From Brevundimonas sp. (lineage in GTDB: Bacteria > Pseudomonadota > Alphaproteobacteria > Caulobacterales > Caulobacteraceae): a stretch of DNA of 64,000 bases. The notes below the pieces were generated by a model. The model searched no databases. It worked only from the letters and a program-made list of their open reading frames with translations, and was not told the origin of the DNA. Shown piece by piece: positions 9,059 to 19,757 of this stretch. The position numbers and the translations under genes are program-made. Within the stretch, counting starts at the first letter, position 1, and each line of letters starts with the position of its first letter. The DNA is taken from NCBI GenBank assembly GCA_004296955.1, contig SCVB01000025.1:1-64000 (forward strand). The letters run 5' to 3'.

Positions 9059-9228
9059 CCCTCTCCCGGCGGGAGAGGGCTTGAGCGCACGAGAGCGAAG
9101 CGATCGTTCTTCGCGCGAAAGGGTGAGGGGCTACGGTGCGAACCGGCTCCCGCCATTACCCTCGCCCGACCGCGCGAGAACGACGGCTACGCCGCCGTGC
9201 GCGATCTCCCTCTCCCATTGGGAGAGGG
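9059..9228. repeat. Dispersed hairpin-bounded intergenic element, copy 1
   Basis: A 170-bp non-coding element between the convergent MarR and S9 peptidase genes. Each end is a perfect 9-bp hairpin with 3-nt loop: CCCTCTCCC/GGGAGAGGG at 9059-9079 and again at 9208-9228. Next to the left hairpin, positions 9079-9106 match the reverse complement of 34797-34824 in copy 2 at about 25 of 28 positions (core GAGCGAAGCGATCG). It carries no ORF of note. The hairpins could act as bidirectional terminators, but neither is followed by a clear T-run. Confidence 0.85.
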
Positions 9229-9235
9229 GGGCTGA

Positions 9236-11464
9236 TCAATCCATCAGCTGCTGCGCCAGATAGACATAGTGCCTCGCCCAGCGGCGGGCGTTGGCGACCG
9301 GGTCGGCGTCGTTGGAGTGACCGCCGGACGTCTCTTCGTAATAGAGGTGGTCATAGCCCATGTCGGTCAGGCGGGCGGCGAATTTGCGCGCGTGTCCCGG
9401 ATGGACGCGGTCGTCGCGGGTATTGGTGGTGATGTAGACGCGCGGATAGTCCGCGCCCGGACGAAGGTTCTGGTAGGCCGAGTAGCCGGCGATCCAGGCG
9501 GCTTCTTCCGGGATGCGCGGATCGCCGTATTCGCCGATCCACGAGGCCCCGGCGGGCAGTTCGTGATAGCGCAGCATGTCGATCAGCGGGCTCTCGATCA
9601 CTGCGGCGTTGATCAGCTCCGGATGCTGGGTCATCGTCACCGAGGTCAGGACCCCGCCGTTGGAGCGGCCGTAGATCCCCGTGCGGCGCGGCGAGGTGAT
9701 GCCGCGCCGGTGCAGGTCGGCGGCCACCGCCGCGAAATCGTCGAAGGCCAGCTGGCGGTTCTCGTTCAGCACGCTCTGGTGCCACGCCGGCCCGAACTCG
9801 CCGCCGCCGCGGATGTTGGCGTTGACGTAGACCCCGCCGTTCTCGAGCCACAGCTTGCCCATCTCGGGGATGTAGGCCGGCGGTTTGGACACCTGGAAGC
9901 CGCCGTAGCCATAGATGATCGTCGGCGCATGGCCGTCCATGACCAGGTCGCGCGGCCGGGTGACGAAATAGGGGATCTTCGTGCCGTCGGACGAGGTCGC
10001 CTCGAACTGTTCGACCACATGGGTCGAGGCGTCAAACCGGGCGGGGGCGGCGCGCAGGGTCTCCACCTGGCCCGTTCCCACGTCGGCCAGGCTCAGGGTC
10101 GAAGGCGTCAGGAATCCTTCGACGGAATAGAAGAACCGGCCGCTGCTCCGGGACGAATCCCCGAGGTGAACCGAAACGTTCTCCGGCACGGGGACACGGC
10201 GGTCGCGCCATCCCCTCTGGCTCGGTTCGAAGATGGTCATGCGCCCCCGCACATTGTCGTAGACGGTGGCTGCGATCTCCGCGTCGAGGACGTTGACCTC
10301 TTCCACCGACTGCCGCTCCGTCGGCGAGAAGACCAGCATTTCCGCGGGCGTGGTGAGGGCGGCGTTTCGTTCCGACCCCAGCCGGTTGATCGGCGGGGCC
10401 AGCAGCGAACCCGCCGGATAGGCGTGACCGTCAAAGGTCCAGGCCTCCTCGACGGTGAAGACCAGACGCCCGCCCATCATGCCCCGCACCGAGACACGCT
10501 CGGGCAGCAGGAGCCGGTCAGGGCGGCCGTCGGATCCCAACGCCCAGGTCTCGCTGCGGAAGGTGTCCAGCGGGCGGCTGATCAGCACGCCCAGAACGTC
10601 GCCCGCCCCATTGCGGTAGACGGACGGACTGACCCCGTACCCGCCGTCGCCGATGTCGCCGCGATAGACCTCGGTCGCCTGCGCGAGGGTCTGGCCGCGC
10701 TTCAGCGACTTGACGATGAAGGGATAGCCGCTCTCGGTCAGGGTGGCGGCGCCGTTCTCCGTGCCGAAGTCTGTCGCGACCAGCAGCGTGTCGCGGTCCA
10801 GCCATTCGATGCGGTGCTTGCCCTCGGGCAGGATGAAGCCGTCCTCGACCCACAGGCCCGTCGTGGCATCAAACTCGCGAACGACGACGGCGTCCTTGCC
10901 GCCGTCGGACAGATAGACAAGGCAGCGGGTTTCGTCCGGGGCCAGACAATCGGCGCCCTTCCACACCCAGTCCTTGCCTTCGGCGCGGGACAGGGCGTCG
11001 ATGTCGAGCAGGGTCTCCCACCGGGTATCGGCCGAGCGGTAGCTGTCCAGCGTCGTGCGCCGCCAGACTCCCTTGGGATTGGCCGCGTCCTGCCAGAAGT
11101 TTCCGATGCCCTCGCCGAGGAAGCTCGGGCCGGGGATGCGGTCCGTGGCGGTCAGGATCGCCTCGGCCTGCTGGCGGAAGGGCTCATAGCGCCGGTCGCC
11201 GGTCAGGGCGGCCAGGGCGCGCTGGTTCTCGCCCGCGACGAAGGCCATGGCCTCGGTCCCGTTGACCTCCTCCAGCGCCAGATGGTCGTCGGCGGCGCGG
11301 ACCCCGGCGGGCGTCAGGTCGGACGGCATGTGCGGCGGCGGGACCAGCAGCGGCCGCGGCACATCGGCGGCGTCGAGGATCGGAACCTGCATCTGCTGCG
11401 GCCCGCCCGCACAGGCCGCGAGCAACAGCGCCGGGATGGCGGCGGACAGGATCAATCGGTTCAT
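9236..11464 (-). CDS. Secreted prolyl oligopeptidase family (S9A) lipoprotein
   Basis: A 742-aa S9A peptidase. The start at 11464 (ATG, GGAG seven nt upstream) gives a lipoprotein signal with lipobox LLAAC around residue 17; a longer frame to 11491 is less likely. The N-terminal two-thirds is a beta-propeller domain, and the C-terminal catalytic domain has S601 (YGRSNGG), D685 (TRDDRVHPGH) and H716 (SGGHS). The family cleaves short peptides after proline or related residues. It is probably anchored in the outer membrane or periplasm and used in peptide scavenging. A paralogue lies 45 bp upstream in the same orientation, so the pair is a tandem duplication and may be one operon. Confidence 0.93.
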   Translation of the reverse strand: MNRLILSAAIPALLLAACAGGPQQMQVPILDAADVPRPLLVPPPHMPSDLTPAGVRAADDHLALEEVNGTEAMAFVAGENQRALAALTGDRRYEPFRQQAEAILTATDRIPGPSFLGEGIGNFWQDAANPKGVWRRTTLDSYRSADTRWETLLDIDALSRAEGKDWVWKGADCLAPDETRCLVYLSDGGKDAVVVREFDATTGLWVEDGFILPEGKHRIEWLDRDTLLVATDFGTENGAATLTESGYPFIVKSLKRGQTLAQATEVYRGDIGDGGYGVSPSVYRNGAGDVLGVLISRPLDTFRSETWALGSDGRPDRLLLPERVSVRGMMGGRLVFTVEEAWTFDGHAYPAGSLLAPPINRLGSERNAALTTPAEMLVFSPTERQSVEEVNVLDAEIAATVYDNVRGRMTIFEPSQRGWRDRRVPVPENVSVHLGDSSRSSGRFFYSVEGFLTPSTLSLADVGTGQVETLRAAPARFDASTHVVEQFEATSSDGTKIPYFVTRPRDLVMDGHAPTIIYGYGGFQVSKPPAYIPEMGKLWLENGGVYVNANIRGGGEFGPAWHQSVLNENRQLAFDDFAAVAADLHRRGITSPRRTGIYGRSNGGVLTSVTMTQHPELINAAVIESPLIDMLRYHELPAGASWIGEYGDPRIPEEAAWIAGYSAYQNLRPGADYPRVYITTNTRDDRVHPGHARKFAARLTDMGYDHLYYEETSGGHSNDADPVANARRWARHYVYLAQQLMD

Positions 11465-11509
11465 CTTCAAACTCCGCACATCAAAATCCATCCGCCGCCG
11501 GAGGATGGC

Positions 11510-13684
11510 CTATTCCTGCGCCGGCGCGTCCATCAGCCGCCGCGTCAGATAGGTGTATTCCAGCGCGATCCGCCGCGCCGTCTCGCGCAGGTTCGCCCCC
11601 GCCGCGTGGCCGCCGTCAGTGTTCTCGTAGAACAGCACCGGATAACCCAACCCCTCCAGCCGCGCGGCCGCCTTGCGGGCGTGGCCGGGGTGGACGCGGT
11701 CGTCCTTGGTCGAGGTATGTATGAAGACCTCGGGATAGGGCTGGCCCGCGCGCAGGTTCTGGTAGGGCGAATACTGCTGGATCCAGGCCCGCTCCTCCGG
11801 AACGTCCGGATTGCCGTACTCGGCCATCCACGAGGCGCCCGCGAGCAGCCTGTGGAAGCGCAGCATGTCGAACAGGGGCACCTGGATGACGGCGGCGTTG
11901 ATCAGGTCCGGCCGCTGGGTCAGCATCGCCCCCATGAACAGCCCGCCCTGCGAGCCGCCCATGATCCCGAGCTTCGGCTGGCTGGTGACGCCGCGGGCGA
12001 TCAGGTCCATGGCCACGGCCTGATAATCTTCGTGCGCTCGCTGGCGGTTCGCCTGCAGCGCCGCCTGGTGCCAGTTGGGTCCGAACTCGCCGCCGCCGCG
12101 CGTGTTGGCGATGACATAGACGCCGCCGCGTTCCAGCCACAGCTTGCCGACCGTGGCCGAGTAGCCGGGCAGCAGCGAGTTCTGGAAGCCGCCGTAGCCG
12201 TACAGCAGGGTCGCGTTCGACCCGTCCATGGCCATGTCGCCGCGATGGACGACGAAATAGGGGATCATGGTCCCGTCGGCGCTGCGGGCCTCGAACTGGT
12301 CGACCGTCATCCCCTCGGCGTCGAACTTGGCCGGCAGAGATTTGGTCAGGTCCGCCTCGCCCGTCGCGGCATCAGCGAGGAACAGGCTGGACGGGTTCAG
12401 ATAGCCGGTGACGCTGACGAAGACCTGGTCGTCCCGCTCGCTGGCCGAGCCGACGCCGACCGAGACGTTCTGCGGCAGGTCCATGCGGCTGCGCGCCCAT
12501 TCGCCCGCGGGGTTGGGCTCATAGACATAGACCGAGCCGCGCACGTTCTCGTACAGGGCCACGACCAGCTTGTTGCGGGTGTTTGAGATGCCCTCGATGG
12601 CCTCGCGCGGTCCGGGGCGGATGACCAGTTGCGCCCGCACGGTCGGGTCGGCCAGCCAGGCCTGCAGGTCATAGGCGATGACGTCGCCGGTTTTGAATTC
12701 CTGTCCCGAGGGGGCCGTCCAGTCCTGGTCGGTGGTGAAGACCATCTGTCCACGGACGAGCGCATTGATGTTCGACTTGGCCGGCAGCTCCAGCTTCGTC
12801 GTCGTGCCGTCCGGGTTCAGCCGGTGCGTCTCGCCCTCATAGAAGCTGACGCCGCGGTTGATCAAGGTCGCCTGCACCACGCCGTCGGCGTCGCGGAGCG
12901 TATAGGCCGAGACCGAGACGTCGGTCGGCTGGCCGGTGAAGACCGTCTGCGCCTGGTCGATGGTCTGGCCGCGCTTCAGCACCCGGACGATCATCGGATA
13001 GCCCGAGCTGGTCAGGGTGCCCGGACCGAAGTCGCGCGAGATCAGCAGGGTGTTCTCGTCCACCCAGGTCGCGCCGCCCTTGGATTCCTCGAGCACGAAA
13101 CCACCCTCGACGAAGGTCCGGGTCGTGCGATCGAACTCGCGGATGGTCACGGCGTCCTTTCCGCCGTCCGACAGGGAGACGAGGCAGCGCGTCTCCTCCG
13201 GCGGCAGGCAGGTCGCGCCCTTGTAGACCCAGTTCTTGCCCTCGGCCGCGGCCAGGGCGTCGAAGTCGAGGATGGTCTCCCACTGCGGCGTCTCGGTGCG
13301 GTAGCTGTCCAGCGTCGTGGTGCGCCAGACGCCGCGCACATGCTCCGCGTCCTGCCAGAAATTGTCGATCGTGCCGTCGTGGTTGAAGCCCGGCGAGGGA
13401 ATGCGGTCGCGCGACTGTACGATCTCCAGCGCTTGCTGGTGCAGGCCCTCATAGCGGGGATCGCCCTGCAGCACGCCCAGCGAATGCGCATTGTGGGCCT
13501 CGACCCAGGCCATGGCGCGTTCGCCGTCGATCTCTTCCAGCCACAGATACGGATCGGTCGCGTCCGAGGTCGCGAAGGCGCCCTCCGCCAGCGGCGGATT
13601 CGGCGGGGTCGGTGTCTGGGCCATGGCGCTCGTGCAAAGGGCGGTGGAAACGAGAAGCGCGGCGAGCGCGGCGGTGCGGATCAT
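11510..13684 (-). CDS. Secreted prolyl oligopeptidase family (S9A) peptidase
   Basis: A 724-aa paralogue of the neighbouring S9A lipoprotein. The start at 13684 is supported by GGGGA six nt upstream and gives a classical signal peptide with likely cleavage after AMA-Q (about residue 23), so this one is a soluble periplasmic or secreted form. Catalytic residues are S578 (GGSQGG), D662 (TKDDRVHPGH) and H693 (DGGHAAG). The propeller begins with the typical DPYLWLEEIDGERAMAWVE. The serine motif GGSQGG is more canonical than the GRSNGG of its neighbour, suggesting the two have different specificity. Confidence 0.93.
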   Translation of the reverse strand: MIRTAALAALLVSTALCTSAMAQTPTPPNPPLAEGAFATSDATDPYLWLEEIDGERAMAWVEAHNAHSLGVLQGDPRYEGLHQQALEIVQSRDRIPSPGFNHDGTIDNFWQDAEHVRGVWRTTTLDSYRTETPQWETILDFDALAAAEGKNWVYKGATCLPPEETRCLVSLSDGGKDAVTIREFDRTTRTFVEGGFVLEESKGGATWVDENTLLISRDFGPGTLTSSGYPMIVRVLKRGQTIDQAQTVFTGQPTDVSVSAYTLRDADGVVQATLINRGVSFYEGETHRLNPDGTTTKLELPAKSNINALVRGQMVFTTDQDWTAPSGQEFKTGDVIAYDLQAWLADPTVRAQLVIRPGPREAIEGISNTRNKLVVALYENVRGSVYVYEPNPAGEWARSRMDLPQNVSVGVGSASERDDQVFVSVTGYLNPSSLFLADAATGEADLTKSLPAKFDAEGMTVDQFEARSADGTMIPYFVVHRGDMAMDGSNATLLYGYGGFQNSLLPGYSATVGKLWLERGGVYVIANTRGGGEFGPNWHQAALQANRQRAHEDYQAVAMDLIARGVTSQPKLGIMGGSQGGLFMGAMLTQRPDLINAAVIQVPLFDMLRFHRLLAGASWMAEYGNPDVPEERAWIQQYSPYQNLRAGQPYPEVFIHTSTKDDRVHPGHARKAAARLEGLGYPVLFYENTDGGHAAGANLRETARRIALEYTYLTRRLMDAPAQE

Positions 13685-13780
13685 GAATTTTCCCCGACGG
13701 ATGGTCGGCCGGCACCTTACCGGGCGGCGGGTCGGCGACAAGCCGGGCGGGCGGAGGTTACGGCTTTGTCATCTTGAGGC

Positions 13781-13890
13781 GTGGCTGGTGGGTGGTGATT
13801 GGTGATTGCAGGTCCCGGGGAGCGGCAGGTCGACGCCATCAGCCCGGGCGCGCCGTTGGTGGCCAGCACCAGCCACCAACCACCAGCCAC
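13781..13890. repeat. Imperfect long inverted repeat of GGTGATTGG-like units, copy 1
   Basis: Between the S9A peptidase start and the ion-channel stop. The left arm at 13781-13808 (begins GTGGCTGGTGGGTGGTGATT) pairs imperfectly with the right arm at 13861-13890, whose reverse complement begins GTGGCTGGTGGTTGGTGG. The roughly 50-bp spacer is GC-rich. The same unit makes a perfect inverted repeat at 32071-32181. The element would form a long hairpin in either transcript. I see no coding capacity in it. Confidence 0.75.
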
Positions 13891-13896
13891 TTCCCT

Positions 13897-14763
13897 TCAC
13901 GCCCCCTCGTCCGGAATGCACAGGACCGTGCCGCAGGCCTTGCAGTGCACGGCGTCCGGGTCATGCTTCTGGAGGCCGCAGGTCTCGCACGGGTATTTGA
14001 CCTTGTGGGGTCGCACGATGGTCTGGGCGAGCCGCAGGAACAGGGTGATGCCCGTCAGCATGACGACGATGGACAGCAATCGCCCCCAGTTGCCGGGCAG
14101 GGTGATGTCCCCGAAGCCGGTCGTGGTCAGGGTGGCGACCGTGAAATACAGCGCGTCGAGATAGCCGGTGATGCCCTCGTGACGCCCGCGGAAGGTCTCA
14201 TAGACGAAGCCCGTGATCACGAAGACGAAGGTCATCAGCGCCGAGATCGCCCGCGTCGTCTCCTCGACCCGCGTGTCATCGAATTTCTTGCCGATGGTCC
14301 GCCAGAAGAAGTCGGAGTTGAGCAGCGTCCACAGTCTGAGCACGCGCAGGAATCCGAAATTGCCGAGGAAGTCCGGGAACAACAGGGTCGCCAGGATGAA
14401 CAGGTCGACCCAGACCACCGGGCGCTTCAGCCAGTCCTTGATGTCGGTATAGGCCCAGGCCCGGGCGGCCAGATCCAGCATCAGGAACAGGGCGATCAGG
14501 CCGTCCATGACGTAGAACACCTTGCCCGCTTCCCGCAGGATCGGGGCCGCGACGAAGAAGCCGATGACCAGAAAGTCGATCAGGATCACGGCCAGCCGGA
14601 ACTTCACCGCCGCCGGCGAGTCCCCGTGATACATGGCGCGGACCCGCGCCCTCAGCCTGAGGCCGTCGCGGCGCGGCTCGGCCTGGGCCCGCAGCTGCTG
14701 GGCGCGCGACCGGGCCTGGCGTTCCGCGCGTTTCGCCTGTCCGGCGGTTCTGGGCTCCGTCAT
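13897..14763 (-). CDS. Voltage-gated-type potassium/ion channel with C-terminal zinc ribbon
   Basis: A 288-aa inner-membrane protein. After a basic N-terminal stretch (residues 1-45) come about six transmembrane helices, including the pore loop with selectivity filter TTTGFGD (213-219), which indicates K+ selectivity. An S4-like segment (GFLRVLRLWTLL, 137-148) has only a few Arg residues, so voltage sensing would be weak. The C-terminus carries C259-x2-C262 and C274-x2-C277, a rubredoxin-like zinc ribbon not usual in such channels. I choose the ATG at 14763; an in-frame GTG or ATG further up would add 14 atypical residues. It is divergent from dapF, 59 bp away. Confidence 0.88.
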   Translation of the reverse strand: MTEPRTAGQAKRAERQARSRAQQLRAQAEPRRDGLRLRARVRAMYHGDSPAAVKFRLAVILIDFLVIGFFVAAPILREAGKVFYVMDGLIALFLMLDLAARAWAYTDIKDWLKRPVVWVDLFILATLLFPDFLGNFGFLRVLRLWTLLNSDFFWRTIGKKFDDTRVEETTRAISALMTFVFVITGFVYETFRGRHEGITGYLDALYFTVATLTTTGFGDITLPGNWGRLLSIVVMLTGITLFLRLAQTIVRPHKVKYPCETCGLQKHDPDAVHCKACGTVLCIPDEGA

Positions 14764-14822
14764 CACCCAGCGATAACGCGCCTCGCTCGCACAAGGAACC
14801 GGCAACCGCTATATGCGCGGTC

Positions 14823-15656
14823 ATGGCTCGCCCCTTCGTCAAGATGAACGGCGCCGGCAACGACTTCGTCGTCGTCAATGCGCTGGAGACGCCGTTCGCC
14901 CCAACGGCCGACCAGGCGCGCGCCATCGCCGACCGCCAGACCGGCGAGGGTTGCGACCAGCTGATCGCCCTCGAACCGTCGAAAACGGCCGACGCCTTCA
15001 TGCGCGTCTGGAACGCCGACGGCGGGGCGGTCGAGACCTGCGGCAACGCCCTGCGCTGCGTCGGCTGGATGCTGCTGCAGTCCAGCGGCAAGGAGCAGGT
15101 GACGATCGACACCCTCGGCGGCCCGACCACGGCGCGGCGCGCGCCCGACGGCCGGATCACCGTCGACATGGGGGCGCCCCGGCTGAACTGGGACCAGATC
15201 CCGCTCGACGAGGCGATGGACACCCGCGGCATCGAGCTTCAGGTCGGCCCCATCGACGCCCCGGTGCTGCACACCCCCGCCGCCGTCTCCATGGGCAATC
15301 CGCACGTCGTCTTCTTCATGGACCACGCCCCGAACGACGGCTTTGTCACCGGCGTCGGTTCGCTGATCGAACACCATCCGCGCTTTCCCGAAGGGGTGAA
15401 CGTCGGCTTCGCCCACGTCGTGGCCCCCGACCGCATCCGCCTGCGGGTCTGGGAACGCGGCGCCGGCCTGACCAGGGCCTGCGGCACCGGCGCCTGCGCC
15501 GCCCTGGTCGCCGCCGCTCGTCGCGGCCTGACCGGCCGCGCGGCGACCGTCGAGGTCGACGGCGGCGAATTGCGCATCGAATGGGACGAGGCGACCGACC
15601 ACGTCTTCATGACCGGCCCCGTCGAGGTCGAACGGACGGGGACGCTGGCGCTCTGA
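14823..15656 (+). CDS. dapF: Diaminopimelate epimerase
   Basis: A 277-aa cytoplasmic enzyme converting LL- to meso-diaminopimelate for lysine and peptidoglycan synthesis. The two catalytic Cys are C73 (ETCGNALRC) and C220 (ACGTGAC), in the expected thiol/thiolate arrangement, and the N-terminal MNGAGNDFVVV and GNPH motifs are present. Length matches the family. In many relatives dapF is followed by mtaB/ftsY; here ftsY is 8 kb away and malic enzyme follows 48 nt downstream, so the local order is rearranged. Confidence 0.96.
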   Translation: MARPFVKMNGAGNDFVVVNALETPFAPTADQARAIADRQTGEGCDQLIALEPSKTADAFMRVWNADGGAVETCGNALRCVGWMLLQSSGKEQVTIDTLGGPTTARRAPDGRITVDMGAPRLNWDQIPLDEAMDTRGIELQVGPIDAPVLHTPAAVSMGNPHVVFFMDHAPNDGFVTGVGSLIEHHPRFPEGVNVGFAHVVAPDRIRLRVWERGAGLTRACGTGACAALVAAARRGLTGRAATVEVDGGELRIEWDEATDHVFMTGPVEVERTGTLAL

Positions 15657-15704
15657 CGCTGTGTCAACGGTTGTCCCGGCCCGTCCTGCGGCTTAGGAAC
15701 GGAC

Positions 15705-17980
<2,276 letters not shown>

Positions 17981-17984
<4 letters not shown>

Positions 17985-19723
17985 GTGGGCCGGGCTTCGC
18001 CCGCCTCCGCCGCCGCCTGTTCGGCCTGGCGGTCCTGAAGCTCCGTCTGTTTGCGCGCCACGATGAAGGCGAGCACGACCGCGAAAACGCCGATCACGGT
18101 CGAATAGAGGAAGAAGACCACATAGCCCGCGCCGAGCGCGGCGGGCGTGACGCCGCTGGTCGCCGCGCCCTCCACCAGCGAACCCGCCGGCAGATTGGCG
18201 AACAGTCCCTTCAGGGGCGAAAGCAGGCCGCCGCCCTCGGCGGCGCGCGCCGAACCCTCGACGATCCGGCCCGACTGCGAGGCGATCAGCTTGCCGGGCA
18301 GGCCGTACAGGGAGCTGAACAGGGCGTACTGGGTCGCCGTAAAGCCCAGCGAGGTCAGGCTGGACATATAGGCGATCAGCGCTGTGCCCGCGAAGCCGGT
18401 GGCGGCGTTGTCCACGCCGATGGCGACGAACAGGGCGCCGAGATCAGGGCCCTGCACCGCCAGCCAGGCGAAGACGAGGTTCGACAGCGGGCTCATGAAG
18501 GCCCCGATGACCATGGTGCGGATCAGGCCCAGCTTCGCCACCGACCAACCGGCGATGAAGACGCCGAAGGTGGTCGCAAAGACCCCGAACACCTTCCTGA
18601 CCTCGGCCACCTCGGTCTTGTCGAACCCGAGGTCGAGGTAGAAGGGGTTCATGATGTTGAGCACGAAATCGGCCAGCCGGTAGACGCAGATCAGGGCCAG
18701 GATCAGCGTCGCGACGCCCGCGAACCGCCTGTAGAAATCCTTCAGGGGTTCGCCGAACGAGCCCGCCAGATAAGCGCCCGGACGGGTGGGCAGGCGCGGG
18801 ATGGGCCAGCAGGCGAGGACCATAAGGGCCAGCCCCCCGAAGGTGGCGGCCACCTGCAGATAGACCCCGTCCGGCTTGACCTTCCAGGCCTCCTTGAGGG
18901 CCGTCGCGCTTTCGGCCGAAAGACCGACGAGGCTCAGCCCCCCCGCCAGCATGTCGGCCGCGCCGGTCAGGCCGGAACCGATGATCAGGGCTGCGATCAC
19001 GATGATCACCAGTCGGACCGTCCATTCCAGCACCTCCAGCGGCGGCCGCGACGGCACGTCGCCAACCGGAATCGGCCGGATCTCGTGAGCCTTCTCGCGC
19101 GGCGCGAAGATGGCCGCCGCGATGCCGATGCCCATCAGGGCCGCCATCACCGCATAGGAGACATTCCAGTTGTAGAGGTCCGCCAGCACCAGCGGCAGGG
19201 CCCCCGCCAGGATCTGCGCGAACCGGTAGCCGAGCTGGTAGGCGGCGGCCATGGCGCCGTGGCGCGTATCGTCCGCGACCTCGATCCGCCAGGCGTCGAT
19301 GACGATGTCCTGGGTCGCGCCGAACACGCCGGTCAGGACCGCGAACAGGGCGACGGAGCCCAGGGACGTCGACGGGCTCTGGCCCGAGATCGACCAGAGG
19401 CCGAACACCACCATGGCCTGGGTGACCACCATCCAGGAGCGGCGATGGCCCAGCCATTTGGTGAGGACCGGGATGGTCGTCCGGTCGATCAGCGGCGCCC
19501 AGATGAATTTCAGCGTGTAGCTGAGCGTCGCCAGACCGAAGAAGCCGATCACCTCCAGCGACAGCCCGTCTTCGCGCAGCCAGGCCGAGAGCGTGTCGAA
19601 GATGAGCAGGAACGGCAGGCCGGCCGAGAAGCCGAGCAGCAGCATGATGAAGACGCGCCGCTCGCCATAGACCGCAAGACCTCCGAGGCCGCGCGGCTTG
19701 GCGGGCGTATTGGCGTCGGTCAT
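17981..19723 (-). CDS. ampG: AmpG-like muropeptide/MFS permease
   Basis: A 580-aa MFS transporter with about 12-14 hydrophobic segments. AmpG signatures are seen in the first loops: GFSAGLPFLLIFDTLSAWLRE, the FIWAPLIDR segment and GATQDIVIDAWRIE. The family imports anhydro-muropeptides from the periplasm for cell-wall recycling and, in Caulobacter, influences beta-lactam tolerance. The window also contains amgK and murU, so a recycling route is encoded here, although not adjacent. The protein is longer than E. coli AmpG (491 aa), mainly through an inserted loop around residues 215-320 and a Gln/Glu/Ala-rich C-terminal tail. Substrate assignment is by family resemblance. Confidence 0.82.
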
Positions 19724-19757
19724 CTCTGGCGTCCCTCGAGGCGACGCCCCCGCGTCC

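Noticed and set aside
9059..9228. Element taken as two simple rho-independent terminators
   Set aside because: The hairpins lack a following T-run and the internal sequence recurs elsewhere, so a dispersed repeat is the better description.
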